Shown here: in pieces, positions 37,461 through 50,500 of the stretch
Layout of the letters: each line of letters opens with the position of its first letter
Numbering within the stretch: the first letter of the stretch is position 1
Source: Symsagittifera roscoffensis
Lineage: Eukaryota; Xenacoelomorpha; Acoela; Convolutidae
DNA length: 64,000 nucleotides
Assembly: GCF_963678635.1 (NCBI RefSeq)
Contig: NC_087064.1
Coordinates: forward strand, 59,034,338 to 59,098,337
Direction of reading: 5' to 3'
Notes under the pieces: model-generated
Seen by the model: the letters and a program-made list of their open reading frames with translations, nothing else
Told to the model about the DNA's origin: nothing
Databases searched by the model: none
Position numbers and translations under genes: made by a program

Positions 37461-38327
37461 TTAAGCATGACAGAAACGGAGAAAATAACTTTTTTGCTGC
37501 TGCGTTTGATGGTGAAGCCGAGCGAAACTACGAGTTTTTTACGTAACCTTAAAAAAGGGAATGTTTGCATACTTGATGTGATTTTTTGGCACATTTTTTT
37601 CATCGCTGGGGAATAAGTTCGATAGAACTTAGGATTGCTGTGAAGGATAGAACTCTCAGTCGGCCTTAAATTTCATCAGAACAGATACGTCACCGGCAAA
37701 CGATTCAAGTGAATTTGTCAAAAAGTTATTAAAGCAAATAACCTACATTCCGATATGATAACGATTGCCAATCTCCAGCGGAATAATAATAGCTTAGATG
37801 TCGTAACGAAAACTTAACTGAAAAAAAAATCAAAATCAAAGTCAATGATTCAAATCATTAAATCTCATCTGCTGGTGTAAAGAGGTCTGAAAAGCTGAAA
37901 TATTCAAACAAGTTGCACTTTACACCAACGCCATTTTTGTTGTTATTATTTTTTAAATAGGAATCATGCTAAGCCTTAGATGATTCCACGCTCAAGGCTT
38001 AATTTGTGGAACAGACTATGGTTTCTTTTCACCCAAGAGTTTGTTCAGGAACAACTCGACACTATCGTCAAAAGCGCCGATATAAACATTTATTTTCGTA
38101 TATACAAAATACATGCAAAATTATTTTTTTTTACTTTCAAGAATCTCCGATAATAACATCAAAATGTGAATACAAAAATTTTCAAAGGGTACGAAATTAT
38201 TTACAATTTCCGCTTTACAAAAGCGTAGTATTTTCCGCATAAAAAGATGTATTTGAAATCTTCATAGAAAAAAAACAAGCATTATATTTGCTCCTCTTTG
38301 TTCCAGTCCTTTCTTTTCTTGGTCTTC

Positions 38328-38506
38328 TTAGTTTTGGTTGTTAACCGTTCCGGTGGAAGTCCTCAGTCTGGTGTAGTTGCTTCTGAGTTTGTAGACCTTG
38401 TAGGAGATGACAAGGACGCAGAAGAACATGGTGGTGACAAAAAGACTGAACAACCCAGCTGCCATCCTTACTCCTCCCTCCTCCAGTCTGATGGGGCCAC
38501 GCTCAA
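38328..38506 (-). CDS. ZP gene, coding exon 19: external hydrophobic patch, membrane helix, tail
   Basis: The acceptor is GTTTGTTGTAG, phase 1. The exon encodes IERGPIRLEEGG, a helix beginning MAAGLFSLFVTTMFFCVL, then a basic stop-transfer run (YKVYKLR) and a 16-residue end with stop TAA. The GPI triplet is the usual position of the polymerisation-blocking patch of ZP precursors. A diverged copy of this exon is at 62309-62415. Confidence 0.88.
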
Positions 38507-41500
38507 CTACAACAAACACAAATAAACAATTCATTGTGAGCCGATTTGAGAGGTAAAAAATTTCGTATCTACTTAACAAACTCCGCGGGATCAAAAGGGT
38601 CGGTTTTTGACCAATCAGAATAAAGCAAAATTAGACCTCTCAAAACAAAGCACTAGCTCTAATTTACTGCTTTTATTTATAGGGGTGGAGATTCTTAGGT
38701 ACCATATTTGGAGATTGTTAAGTAGATCCAAAGTTTCTCATCAACAAAACAATGCAAAATTTTTCGATGTAAAAAAATTGCGATTAAGAAGACGCCGAAA
38801 TATCATTTCTAATTAACAACATTCCTTCCTTACTGCCATTGAAATTAATTAGTTTCAGGTAATTTAAATCCAATTAATACATCGGCGAGAAAAATTAGAC
38901 TGTTAATGTTCTGAGCTCGGGTCAATTGCGAAAAACACAAGAGGTATAAAAATAGACCCGCGTTTTAAACACTTGCAAAAATTTTACTTTATTTGGTTTG
39001 AAATTCAAATCTGAACCAAAAGGAGCAGATTATGATACCACCTTGAATCTTCAAGCTTTCTTTGGTGAACCTAAAATGGGCGAATAAATTTCAACAATTC
39101 ATTCCTCCTTCCCATTTTGTGAGTAAAAAAAGGGGAAAATAGTCAACAAAAAACAACACAGAATGAAAATCACAGGAGTTTTGTCACACAAAAAGTTTAA
39201 TGTTTTTCATGTGTATCATTACTTTAAGCAATGAAGTATGCTCAATTTGACCTGTCTTTAATCTTATTTGTTCAGGACTCGGACACAAAATTACAGTAAA
39301 AGCTGTATCAAAAACTAGAACTGAAGGTGCCGCCAACAAACTTCCATCATTATTTGAAAAACAGTGCTTCGGGTATCAATTTCGGCGGCCTAAGCAACAT
39401 AAAACTTTCTTTGAAAACAATTATAGCCATGCATTATGTTGACATGATATCAATGGCGGGTTTGGCTCGTCATTGGAAAAAAGCAAGGGGTGGGAGGAGG
39501 GTAAAATACACTAACTGTTGAGAGTGTTGGCCGCAGTGTCTCGTCGCTTGATGATGATGGGCGTGGAAGTGATGACCGTCTCCATGTTATTCTCGATCGG
39601 AGAAAGATCCCTACGCTGCCGTGTATTCAAATCTGTACATGCATTATTCTCAGAAGCTGAAACATCATAGCTGCCACTAAATTATGAGTCAAAAGTAGTT
39701 GCTCAGATACTAAACAACAAGCAATCCAATTTCATTCAAACGGCAAGATTCAAGTTCGTAGATATAAATTTCAATAAATACGACGCATTGGCGAACTTAT
39801 TTGTAACATTTAATACTAAATATTAATGTTACAAACATTTATTTGAAAAAAGATTTTCGCTGGTAAGATAAATCAATCTTGTGCTATAAATAGAAGCGAC
39901 CACTCATCATGCCTCTATCAGTTGTCTCTCAAAGGAGACATGGCTCGTGAGACAATGCCGATCTGCGAATTAATTTAAATTGGGGTAGAACGGACTTTGC
40001 TACTTTTGATGTCGACCAAATGGATTTCCGAAAACACTGTAAGGGCACTATGTTGCAAGGGGCACTGGGTGGCAAGAAGGTTAAACCGTGAAGGAGGAGG
40101 AAGTTTTTCTGCCCATCCTTTGCTCTCCTCCATAAATACATCCGCCCCTGGCGTGAGAGCTCGAAAATCAAACGCCTGCGCAATAAAAAAATTTTTGCTA
40201 AAATTTTCCGCGCTTTTTTCTATAAGAATTTTTTTTGCTAAAACTTTCCGCGCTTTTTTCAGAACTCCGTGGGCCCGTAGGCTGCATTGAAAACTTCGCA
40301 ATGATGAAGTCTCAATAATATGTATAGTCTAGAACAATATCTGAACAATTGTTGAAGCGGAATCTCCAGAGTGCGGATTTTTTTTCAACACTTTAAATCT
40401 ACTTTCGAACACTGATCAATGACACTTGCTGCATAAGGATCACTGATAAAATCGCTGATTATAATGAAATACTAACTATCCTTTTACGATCCGCAGAAAC
40501 GAACTAATTATTAAGATCTTAAAAGAAATAGTTCTAACTTCTGGAGCAGTATGTTGAATCTTCCGCGTCCTCGAGACACGCCCTGACTTCGCACTGAATG
40601 AAGACAACTTCGGTCGAAACTACGTTATTATCAAACCAGGCGAAGGCATCGAAGTAGAAAGGATCCATAAGCCGCGTACTAAAGCCTGTGTCCCATCGGA
40701 AAGTGTCGTCTTGATAACACCTGTAGCAACGATCACGTACCCGTTATAATAACAAATCAAAATCTGGCTAAAACACAGCGCTTTTTTATTACACTCATCC
40801 AATCTGATTAAGCATGGTGGATAAAATGTTGTATTCAAGTGAGACTTGAAATGAGACATTCAATCTAAAACCAATTTAGAAACATGAAGCCAACAGCGAT
40901 TGTCGACACATTTTCCTTTCTGCTTCGAAGAGCATATAAATTGAATTTTTTAAAGCGGAATTTTTTTTTGAAAGAAGTGATGAAAAATTTATGCCAAGCG
41001 TTCTTCCTCGAGACTAAATTCAATTTTTAACTGGCCATTTATTGCGGATTTTTCTAATACCATTTGAACAATATTGATGTCCAAAGCCCAAAATTCAAAA
41101 GAAATTTCACCTGGGACCTTTTGTAAAATTCTAGGGATTGAATTTCAAAATATTTTTCTCATTGGTAACTGTACGTTAGGATACGATATAGAAGCAAACG
41201 ATACCACTTTGTAGGTGGATCAATTAAAAAAAAAACAGAAAACATTTTTTCATTTTTTCGTACATTTTTAAACAGTTATTTTAACCAAAAAAATTCATCG
41301 ACAGCAAAGGGTTATCGGCCTATAATATTTTTTACACCAAATACTTCAATTGAAATGTCATGTATCCATTCACCATGTGCTTTTTTTGTCTTTTCCTAAG
41401 TAGGAAACATAGCTTATACCCTCTATCCGGCTGGAATGAATAATTGTCCAATGAGGCATTAAATTGATCATCATTTCGATAAATAACTCAAACAATACTA

Positions 41501-44500
41501 CCCGCGCGCCAAGAAAAAAACCTGAATGTTCCGAACAGGGGCGTACCAAGGATTTTCTCAAGGGGGGAGGGGGGATTTTCAAAAACTTTTTGAAAATTTT
41601 GTTGAGCTTTTTTTTTTAGGTCGACCAAACAAATTGATTTTCCGAGCACTCCCAGAACACTATTAAGACCCTATTTCGACCAAGCATGAAAAAAAAATCA
41701 AAATAATCGAAAAAAAAAGAATATTTTGTTCCGACCATTGAAAACACAGAGGAACTTTGTATTCGGGTGTGTTTTAGTTCTTTGTTTTTTTTCTTTTTTG
41801 TTTTCTACGCAAAATCAGCTACCACAAATAATCATCGAGAAAGTTGAGTGGTGTAGTATATTAAAAGCCTTTCAGTCATGACTAAAATGGCATTAAAAAT
41901 TTCCAAAAAATTTATTCAGTGTCGGGAAAAACCTGTTTAAAATTTTTGATTTTTAGTTCAAAATCGAGCAAAAACGCGATTGAGTAACGTTCGTTATATG
42001 GAAATTAACAATTTTTAAAGTAATTTTAGGCTCACAAAACTTGATTTTACCATCAAGAAAGTTAGTTTTGGACGTTTCTTTCAGCGCTCATTTGACAATA
42101 AAAATTTACAAAAAAAAAATTAATTAAAACTATTGTAGAAAAATTATTTAAAAAATTTTAAAAACATTTAAACTTTATTTTCATTTTTTGTTTGGTATTC
42201 TTTTCTTGAAAAAAAATTGTTGATCATGTCTAATTCACTTATTTTTTACGCGATCGTATAGTTCTCGAATCACACCACCCACTAAAAACGACACTAATTT
42301 AAAGCAATTTAAAAATTCTATTTTTTATGAATATGGTTGGAACTTTCTGTGCTACTTGCACAGCAACTGGCTAGCCTTGTTTTATGTTTGTCCTTTTTTA
42401 TGCTCCCATGCGATATTTTAGATGCAAATGCATCTCAAATTGTATTCAATATGAAATTACTCAAGTCGAAATTTGACTGAATACAACGCCAATAAATATT
42501 CCGTCATTTTTAAATATTCTGTCAGTCGGAACAAAACAAAATATTTACAAACTGTTTAAGTAAGGTGCAGCAACCAACCGGCGAAAGCCTTAGCGGGTGT
42601 GGGCTTCTTTATCCAATGTTTAACAAAACTATTAAGCAATGAGTTCTGCTTAAATTGGAATAGGTTTGCGACGAAGGTAGCTTTACATCATTGCGACGAA
42701 TTATCGCTGGCTACGAGTTGTCGCCTGCGACAAATTGTCGCCATGCCTAAAAAGGAATCAGAGAGCAGCGTTTAACAAACGAATTGATTACCCGGATTCC
42801 TGGGACAGGGTATAGCATTCTTCGTTGTTTGTAGGTGCGGGCAGAGTTTCTGTTTTAGAAGCCCAGCACTTGAATCCTCTCACATAGAAGGCACTTTCGC
42901 TGTCTTCAATGGTCACAGCCATGTACACTGGCTCATCCAACAACATGATAGGCACTTCGTTTCTAGCAAACCACAAATATATTTAACAACTCTCTTGGAA
43001 ATTCGAGTATCGATATATCATTTCTATCGTTTTTGATTTTATTGTCATGTTAAAAATTTCTTGAAAGTATTTTCAAGTCAAAATTGTCGAGTTCAGACCG
43101 CTATTATTTCATCCACCATGTCCTTTTCGAACACTTGTCTTTTTTATCCTTGAGCTGAAATTGTTGCATGTTTTGCCCAATTTTAATTAACAATGAGTTT
43201 CTATCAATAATATCAATCATAGAAGCGTGGACTGAATGATGACAATTATAAAGTACAATTAGCAAACATACGGTCCGTATGCGGTACTGTAGGTGTGATC
43301 CTGGTAGATCTTGAGTGCGAAATTGAACTCATTCTTGCCGGCGGCGAAGATCCCTTCCTCTGGCTCCACACTGAAACTGCTGCTGACCAGACCAGTGGCA
43401 TTGTAGTAGCAGAACAGATTTGCCTGCCAGTCGTTCTGTCTCACTATAGTCAGACCTAGGTCTGTACCTCCTGTGTTCTTGGTATTATCCTTCCAAGTCT
43501 CTTGATTTCGGTCTCTGGTTCGGATGAGTTTTTGGTGGTAAGTGATCTGGTGTTCGTCGCCTTCGTAGAAAGCGTCATCCGGGTCTCTCTGGTCAGGTTT
43601 ATCAGTAGTGTCAGTTTGGTGGTCGGGGTATCGGTAGGTACTAATAGCACAGTCGATCGCATCAGTAATCAAGTTGAGTTCCTTGCACCAACTGGAATGT
43701 CTAATATAGTTCCAATCAATATCCATGTCCAAGATGCAATTACCGTTGGTTTCAACCTCTGGCAGGTCTACAAAAAATGTAAGTCTTTTTGTATTCAATT
43801 TATATACGTTGCATTTCACTTTTACAAATCAATGCATAAATGATCTAGCAAAAACAGAAGATAAAATCTCCGGCAAAAACTACAGTGTTTGCACCAAAAA
43901 GAAAAAGAAAAACTGATACAACTTCCCGTCCAAACAGTTTTTACAACGAAAGAAGACGGTAACACTAACATGAAGTCCAGAAAACAGTTTATGAGTTACA
44001 TAATTAAAAGGAAAACTTACTTTATGATTTATATCATACTTTAATTTACCTGCACAACATTGCTTGAGATAAAATATGTAACACTGCAATGCGAGGGAGT
44101 CATGTCATAAAAACTTAAATTAGTTATTTGAACCAACATTTCTGCCATACCAGGGGCGGATCTAGGATTTTCTCGAGGGGGGATTTTCAATTTTTTTTAG
44201 AAAAGTTTGTTGACCTTTTTTACGGTTTTCCTAGCACTCCCAAAACACTATAAAGACCCTATTTTGACCACAAAATTGCGTTGTTTTCGGCTCACGGTCC
44301 GTTCAAAATTAGTATAATGACGCCAAAGGCGCCTTTAGAAAAAAATGGGGTTGGTCGGCCTAAAATGGATGTCATGACGAAATACCAAAGGGAGGACCCT
44401 ATGGTTGGTGAGAGGGTCAACTCCCTAAATCCCCAAGGAGGGGGGGGGGACGTCCGGCCTCCACACTTCCCCCTCCCTAAATCCGCAACATTACCCAGCC

Positions 44501-47500
44501 CAGAAAAATAATCAAAAAAATTGCATGTAGTTCTTAAACAGGGGCACAACAGCGGTTCGCCATGATGAGCTGAACAGCTCTTGTGTTGGTCCTTTCCCCC
44601 GTGGATAAAATGGTCTTATTCGTAATCTTAAGTTACGAGAAACTAGAGTAATGACTAATAGTAAACCATTTGCCATGTTGTGAACGTATCAGCAACTCTG
44701 TGATCGTTTTATTTACCGACATATGTGAAGGCTCCTGCAATTCCTCTGACGTAGTCTCCGTCTGCGTCACTGGAAACTTTGAGTCCGCTCAGGTAGTAGG
44801 TGATACCTGTATCGCTTTGGTCATCTTGGAATAACTGAGTGTTGCAACTGGTAGCGCTGGGCCCGATGCAGCCAAAATCAGTCGTGCCAACTGAGCCAGC
44901 AGGTCCGATTCTAAAACAGTCAAAATTTACAAGAGGAGACTAGAAAAACAGTATTTGAGGTGGCAAAAAATAGTATCCAGTAAGCCACATAAGCCACACA
45001 TGAGTTTTGGATATTTTTCTTAAAATTATTTTTAGATCAGTGATGTTTGTAGCATCTGAAAGTTATCTTCACCACACTGTTCGCAGTGATCAGTTTTGGT
45101 TTTGTCTATTGTCTTTTGTTCCAAACAAGGGTCTATGCAAATAGTATAATTTGGCAAGTAGCACATTATAAAAGAGTCTCCACCGATTAACTAACTACTC
45201 AAAACAAGCACATACGTGAATCTGATTCCGGACAGGCAACTCGACCCTCCATCATTACCGATGTTGCCATAGACATGAGTGACGGGCATCGTGAAGGTTA
45301 CTTGATCTCTAGTTAAGGTATTGGTGTTGTATCCAGCCTCGTCTCCGGCCACGAACGAACGAAATGTACTGCCGTCGAAAGCACGGTAAGTCAGAGCCAA
45401 ACCCTGGATGCAATTATCAGTATTGCTGTAATACACAGCTGCTCCAGTGGGGTATCCAGCGAAGTCTCCGTACTTGGGGTAGTTGTCGCTGTTCGGGTCA
45501 TAGTGGAAGAAATTGTAGTTGCTGAACTGGTCCTGTTGGGCTGCCTCTGTGTCCACTCCCCCCACAGTCGACCCGAGGCTGCCAGAGTCAGCAGTGTAGT
45601 ATGTCTTTATCTCGGCTGAAATTATTGCACATCTTCATAGTGTTTAGAATGCATGTCAATAAGCATAGGTTTTGCTCATATCGTTTAGCTCTAAGATAGC
45701 ATGTGTTTCAATAACCATGCCAGTTTACGCGACTTATGTGCGAATTAGTGCAGATTTGTGAAAATGATTTAAATTGTTTGACTGGTTGATAAAATTAGCA
45801 AAAGTTAGCACACTGAGCTTTTAGCTTACCAAATTAAGCCCTTGGTACTTGGCACGTAAAGATACTTATGGCTACATACCTTTATAGTATCAAACAACAG
45901 AAAAAAATATAAGGCATGATGGCAGTATAGACCTGTTCACTAACTGGAATTACAGCCAGAAGCACTCATTGACATTTAAACATTAAACCATTCCAGTCTA
46001 GACCTGGTCCCAAATTCAGGCAGGAAAACGAAGAAATAAAACTTGTCAACTTACGGTCGGGAACGGCCTCGTACTCCACTTGTTCATACATTTGTCCATC
46101 CGTGGTACACTCCAACCTCACACCATGTGCTGAAAAAAATTCAAGTGGAAATTTGACCACAATGCAGGGATATTACAACTTAATTTCATTTGGAATGCTC
46201 AAATAGGTCTCAAGTACAGCATTTTTTTTTTGGTTTACGACAAATAACATTCATTTTGATGAATCCGTATGCAACAAAAAGTGCGTCATCTTTTCTTTGA
46301 TTTCAATCTTATTTGTGAAAAAAAAACGTCTGTTTCTCTGTTTTGCGCTCTTCATTTATCCTTTTCTGCCCATTGACGTTGTATCAACCAGGATATCCCG
46401 TTGCTGTACAGTAAAAATCAATAACAAAAGAATTAAGAAAAATCCAAAATACGAATAAACCAAAAAAATTTTTTTTTTCATTTTTTGGCTGAAGTTTGTT
46501 TTTTAGTAAAAAGCAGGGGCGGATTTAGGGGGGGGGGGGGGGCGGACGCTTTCCTCTGAGGGATTCGACCACCTGCCGACCCAAAGGGTTTCCCCTTTGA
46601 TACTTTTTCAGAAATCCATTTTAGGCCGAACGACCCTAAAATTTTTCTAAAAGCGCCTAGGGCGCCAATATATACTAACTTTGAGGGGGAGCGCGCGCCA
46701 AAAAAAACGCGATTTTTTTTGTCAAAATTTTTTCAAAAAGTGCCCAAAAACGGCTTTTTTGACTGTTTTTTCAAAAATTTGCCTGCTGCGCAGAAAATTT
46801 TGCCAAAATAGGGGAAAAACAGTGCTTTGGGAGAGCTCAAAAATCAATTTGGTCGACCTAAAAAAAAAAAAAGGTCGTCAAAATTTTGGAAAATTTTTTG
46901 AAAATCCGCCCCCCCCCTCGAGAAAATCCTAGATCCGCCCCTGGTAAAAAGCGTTTGAATTAAGTACAAAGATCCAAAATGAGATAATATATCAGCTAAA
47001 TAAATGAAAAAATTGCAGTATAATTAAATTGAAATTTTAGTCTCTCATCGTGTCTATTGTCAACTTTGTGTCATTTAATATAAAAAAAAGTTCAGACCAG
47101 CTTTTCTCGAAACAAAATTTTTTTGGCTCTGAAAAATTTTATACGATACCATATAATCAGCTGAAAAAAAGAGCCTGTCCCATAGTTTTTTCAAGTCTCT
47201 TTCAGTGAGGTGTTCGGAAGAAAATGTGGATCAACCGTATAATCTAATCATCTCTTCCCCTCTCCCCCTTAAAAAAAGTGACGAAATCGATTTAAATTAA
47301 ACGTCGAATTAACTAATTTTGTAGCCTACCAAAGTACACAACACAATGTATGCATAATTTATAATTTCATACAGAATATAAAAAAATTTATAATAACATA
47401 AAATCTCCCCAAGCATATTTCAGATTAATTCTGAATGAAATTATAAATTATTCATACATTTTGTACTTTGGCAGGCTACAAAATAAGTTAATTCGACGTT

Positions 47501-50500
47501 TTATTTAAATTCGATTTGGGCTGAATTGTATATTTATTTGAAAGAAAATCAATCCAACAACCTTTGGCCATCCCCCACAATACTCAATTATTCATATGCG
47601 CTTGATGTAACAACACTTGATTTGGGTTGTTGACTGAAAATAAATTCCAAGAAGAACCAAAGGATCATCCTGACCTTTAAACCTCTATGGAGGGAGAAGG
47701 AGGAAGCTAACCTGATTTAAAGCATACAAAAACTTGACCTGACTTTCAATGGTTATTACGAAAATTGTTTTCTCAAGTGGGCACATACATAATCAAAAAA
47801 TCCATACACTTCACAAACCTCTCATATTTTTATGTATGTGCCCACTTGAGAAAACAATTTTCGTAATAACCATTGAAAGTCAGGTCAAGTTTTTGTATGC
47901 TTTAAATCAGGTTAGCTTCCTCCTTCTCCCTCCATAGAGGTTTAAAGGTCAGGATGATCCTTTGGTTCTTCTTGGAATTTATTTTCAGTCAACAACCCAA
48001 ATCAAGTGTTGTTACATCAAGCGCATATGAATAATCAAAATCGGCATGAAGAGGTAAAATATCTCACGCGTTCTGAATGTTTCCATGCCGTCCTCGAAAT
48101 CAGTGGATACCGTTTCGAGACTGGTCAGATCAGCATTGCTATTACCAGCCAGGTTGTCAACTTCGCCCCAGAAATCGACATTGTACGTGTGTTCAGCTTG
48201 CAAGTGGTAGAACTTGGCGTTAACTACAGTCGCTCGGTCGAATGCAACCGTTGCAGGCCCAGGCAGCATGGTGAGATTGTAAGTGCCTCCATCTGTCAAG
48301 AAGTATCCATTGAGTCTGGATCGTAGTTGGGTGTAGTCAACCGGTATGTAGAGCCAGAAATCATACAAGTCCGCATCGTTGTCATCATCTAAGCAGAAGC
48401 ACTACTATGACTACCATTAGATGTATTGTTTACTCCGATCAGGCCCACTTTAGCGCTTGTTTCTAAATTAAGAGCGGTTAAACAACACTTCTCAACCAAA
48501 AAAAAACGGTTGTTCAGCAATTAGGCACCATTATAAACTGCATTTAGTTACTTTTAAACATAGTTAATTTTGTTCTTCAAGATGCTCAACTAGGAAAATT
48601 TGAAAACAGGCAATTTCTGATTGTGAATACCTTAATATTTTTCCGCTGTGAAATATGAAACCTATATGCTAACTGCAGCCGACAAAGATGTCATTTCAGG
48701 TCTAATTTTAATTCCCCAAAAACATCACTGGGTCCGGTCCGATCATGGCCAATTCACGTTTACCTAACTTAAGATGTTAGTTAAACAACGAAGTCAATCA
48801 GAAGTTGGGTATAAATTTGCATCAGCTGTCTTCTTGACGAAGTGATACTATGAAACCAAAAATAAAGGAAACAACCAACAGGATTAAATTGAATAAATGT
48901 AATCAAATGAAAAGATGGACATCAATTACCAAAGGGTGCGCATGATTGTTTCGCTCAGCCATGTTTATAGTTCAATAAATAAACTTGCATATTCCTTGCT
49001 CTTTTTCTCTTCAGATTATGAATGCGACTGAAACTGAATAAATAAACAGTTTGGACGCTTACCGACACTGAAGATATTGGTGAAAACGGTGAACCACTGT
49101 CCAGCCACGTCCGGAACCACCATCTTTTCGATCAGACAGGGAGCTATGGGCTCTAAACACAGACAAACTACTTTAAAAAAAGAGCAAAACTATTGCTACA
49201 TCAAACAGAAAATAAAGTGTTAGCTCCTCATGCTAACTCATGAAAGAGCTTCCACCCCCTACAAAGGACTAATTTAACGGCTAAGTGAATACAAATTTTG
49301 CACCATGTAGGAAAACACGATTTTACCAATAGGGGTAGTAACAAAATCCACCCTGAAATTAACCCTAGCCAACAGACAGTTGGAAAAGAGTCAATGAACG
49401 CAAGTAAACGGATAAAAACTAATGACTTAATTTTTATTAAAAAATGGAAATAACGAATTTCAAAGAAAAAAAATAGATGGCATCAAAGCTCTTTGAAATT
49501 CTAAAAAAATTATGATTGACACTTTTTTGAAAAATGAACCCAATTTGAGAAAACTGTTTCAATGGGTTAACTTTTCATTCTGCTGGGAAATCTGAAATTT
49601 AAAATCCACTTTCGAAACTAGAAACTGATCACGTTTTTCGTGACTTTTACACTTTTGCTGTTCGATAGGTGAGTTTGCCTTTCTTTCAACAAAGGAGATG
49701 ATTTGGACATACAAAAATCAAAAGTAAAACCGCCGAAAATCAAATTTGAGCATGAACAAATTTTAAGTCTTTTTCCTGTATAATAGTCTGAACTACATTC
49801 ATAGACTCTTCAAAAATGAAAGCAATCGTTAATCTGAAGGCAATTACAGTTCACTAAACACATTTTGAAAAATCTTCGTTACTATTTTACAATATAGCAA
49901 AAAAAAATTAGCTCCACCAACGTTGAATATTATACGGAATAACTGGCATGCACGAATCTAAAAAATCATCTGCCGCGAAGAAGCTATTCCGAACAGAAAG
50001 ACAGTCGGATTTTTACCGTGCAAATTATCCTTCTCAAAGTTTCGAGATTAAGGATAACCGTTTAAGTTCATCACATTAAGAACTCTAAATGCACACATGA
50101 ATAGCAGGTTGCTGTTAAAGTAGCACAGAAAGTTCTGAACACAATAAATTTTTTAAAAAACAGCTTTTTTTCCGGGAAAAATGCAGAAAGACACAAGCTT
50201 GGTAATCTTTAGTTTTCTAAAAATCGCCCTCAAGAACCAGACTGAACATGTTAAAGTTGATCACTTGTTGGTTGATCAGAAGGAACTTACGCCCGAATGT
50301 AACTTCAATGTCTTCCGCCGTTGATGCGCCTGATACTTTTTTCAAAGCCACCTTCATCACAATGACATTTGGATTATTGGAGTTCAATGTAACACTCTGA
50401 GCAGCACCAGTAGTATCGCCGATAGTCAGCGCACTACCGCCATTCCAGCCGAACGATAACGCTTGAACAGCGTTGTTGTTATCAAAGGAAACAATGACCT

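Noticed and set aside
43502-43843. Plus-strand frame over coding exon 15 of the ZP gene
   Set aside because: It is the antisense shadow of the ZP-N exon, whose minus-strand frame carries the conserved ZP motifs.
46681-46932. Lysine/phenylalanine-rich frame
   Set aside because: It lies wholly within the hAT-type MITE and is a translation of its A/T runs.
48006-48326. Plus-strand frame opposite coding exon 11
   Set aside because: Antisense shadow of a splice-bounded minus-strand exon, starting inside the palindrome.
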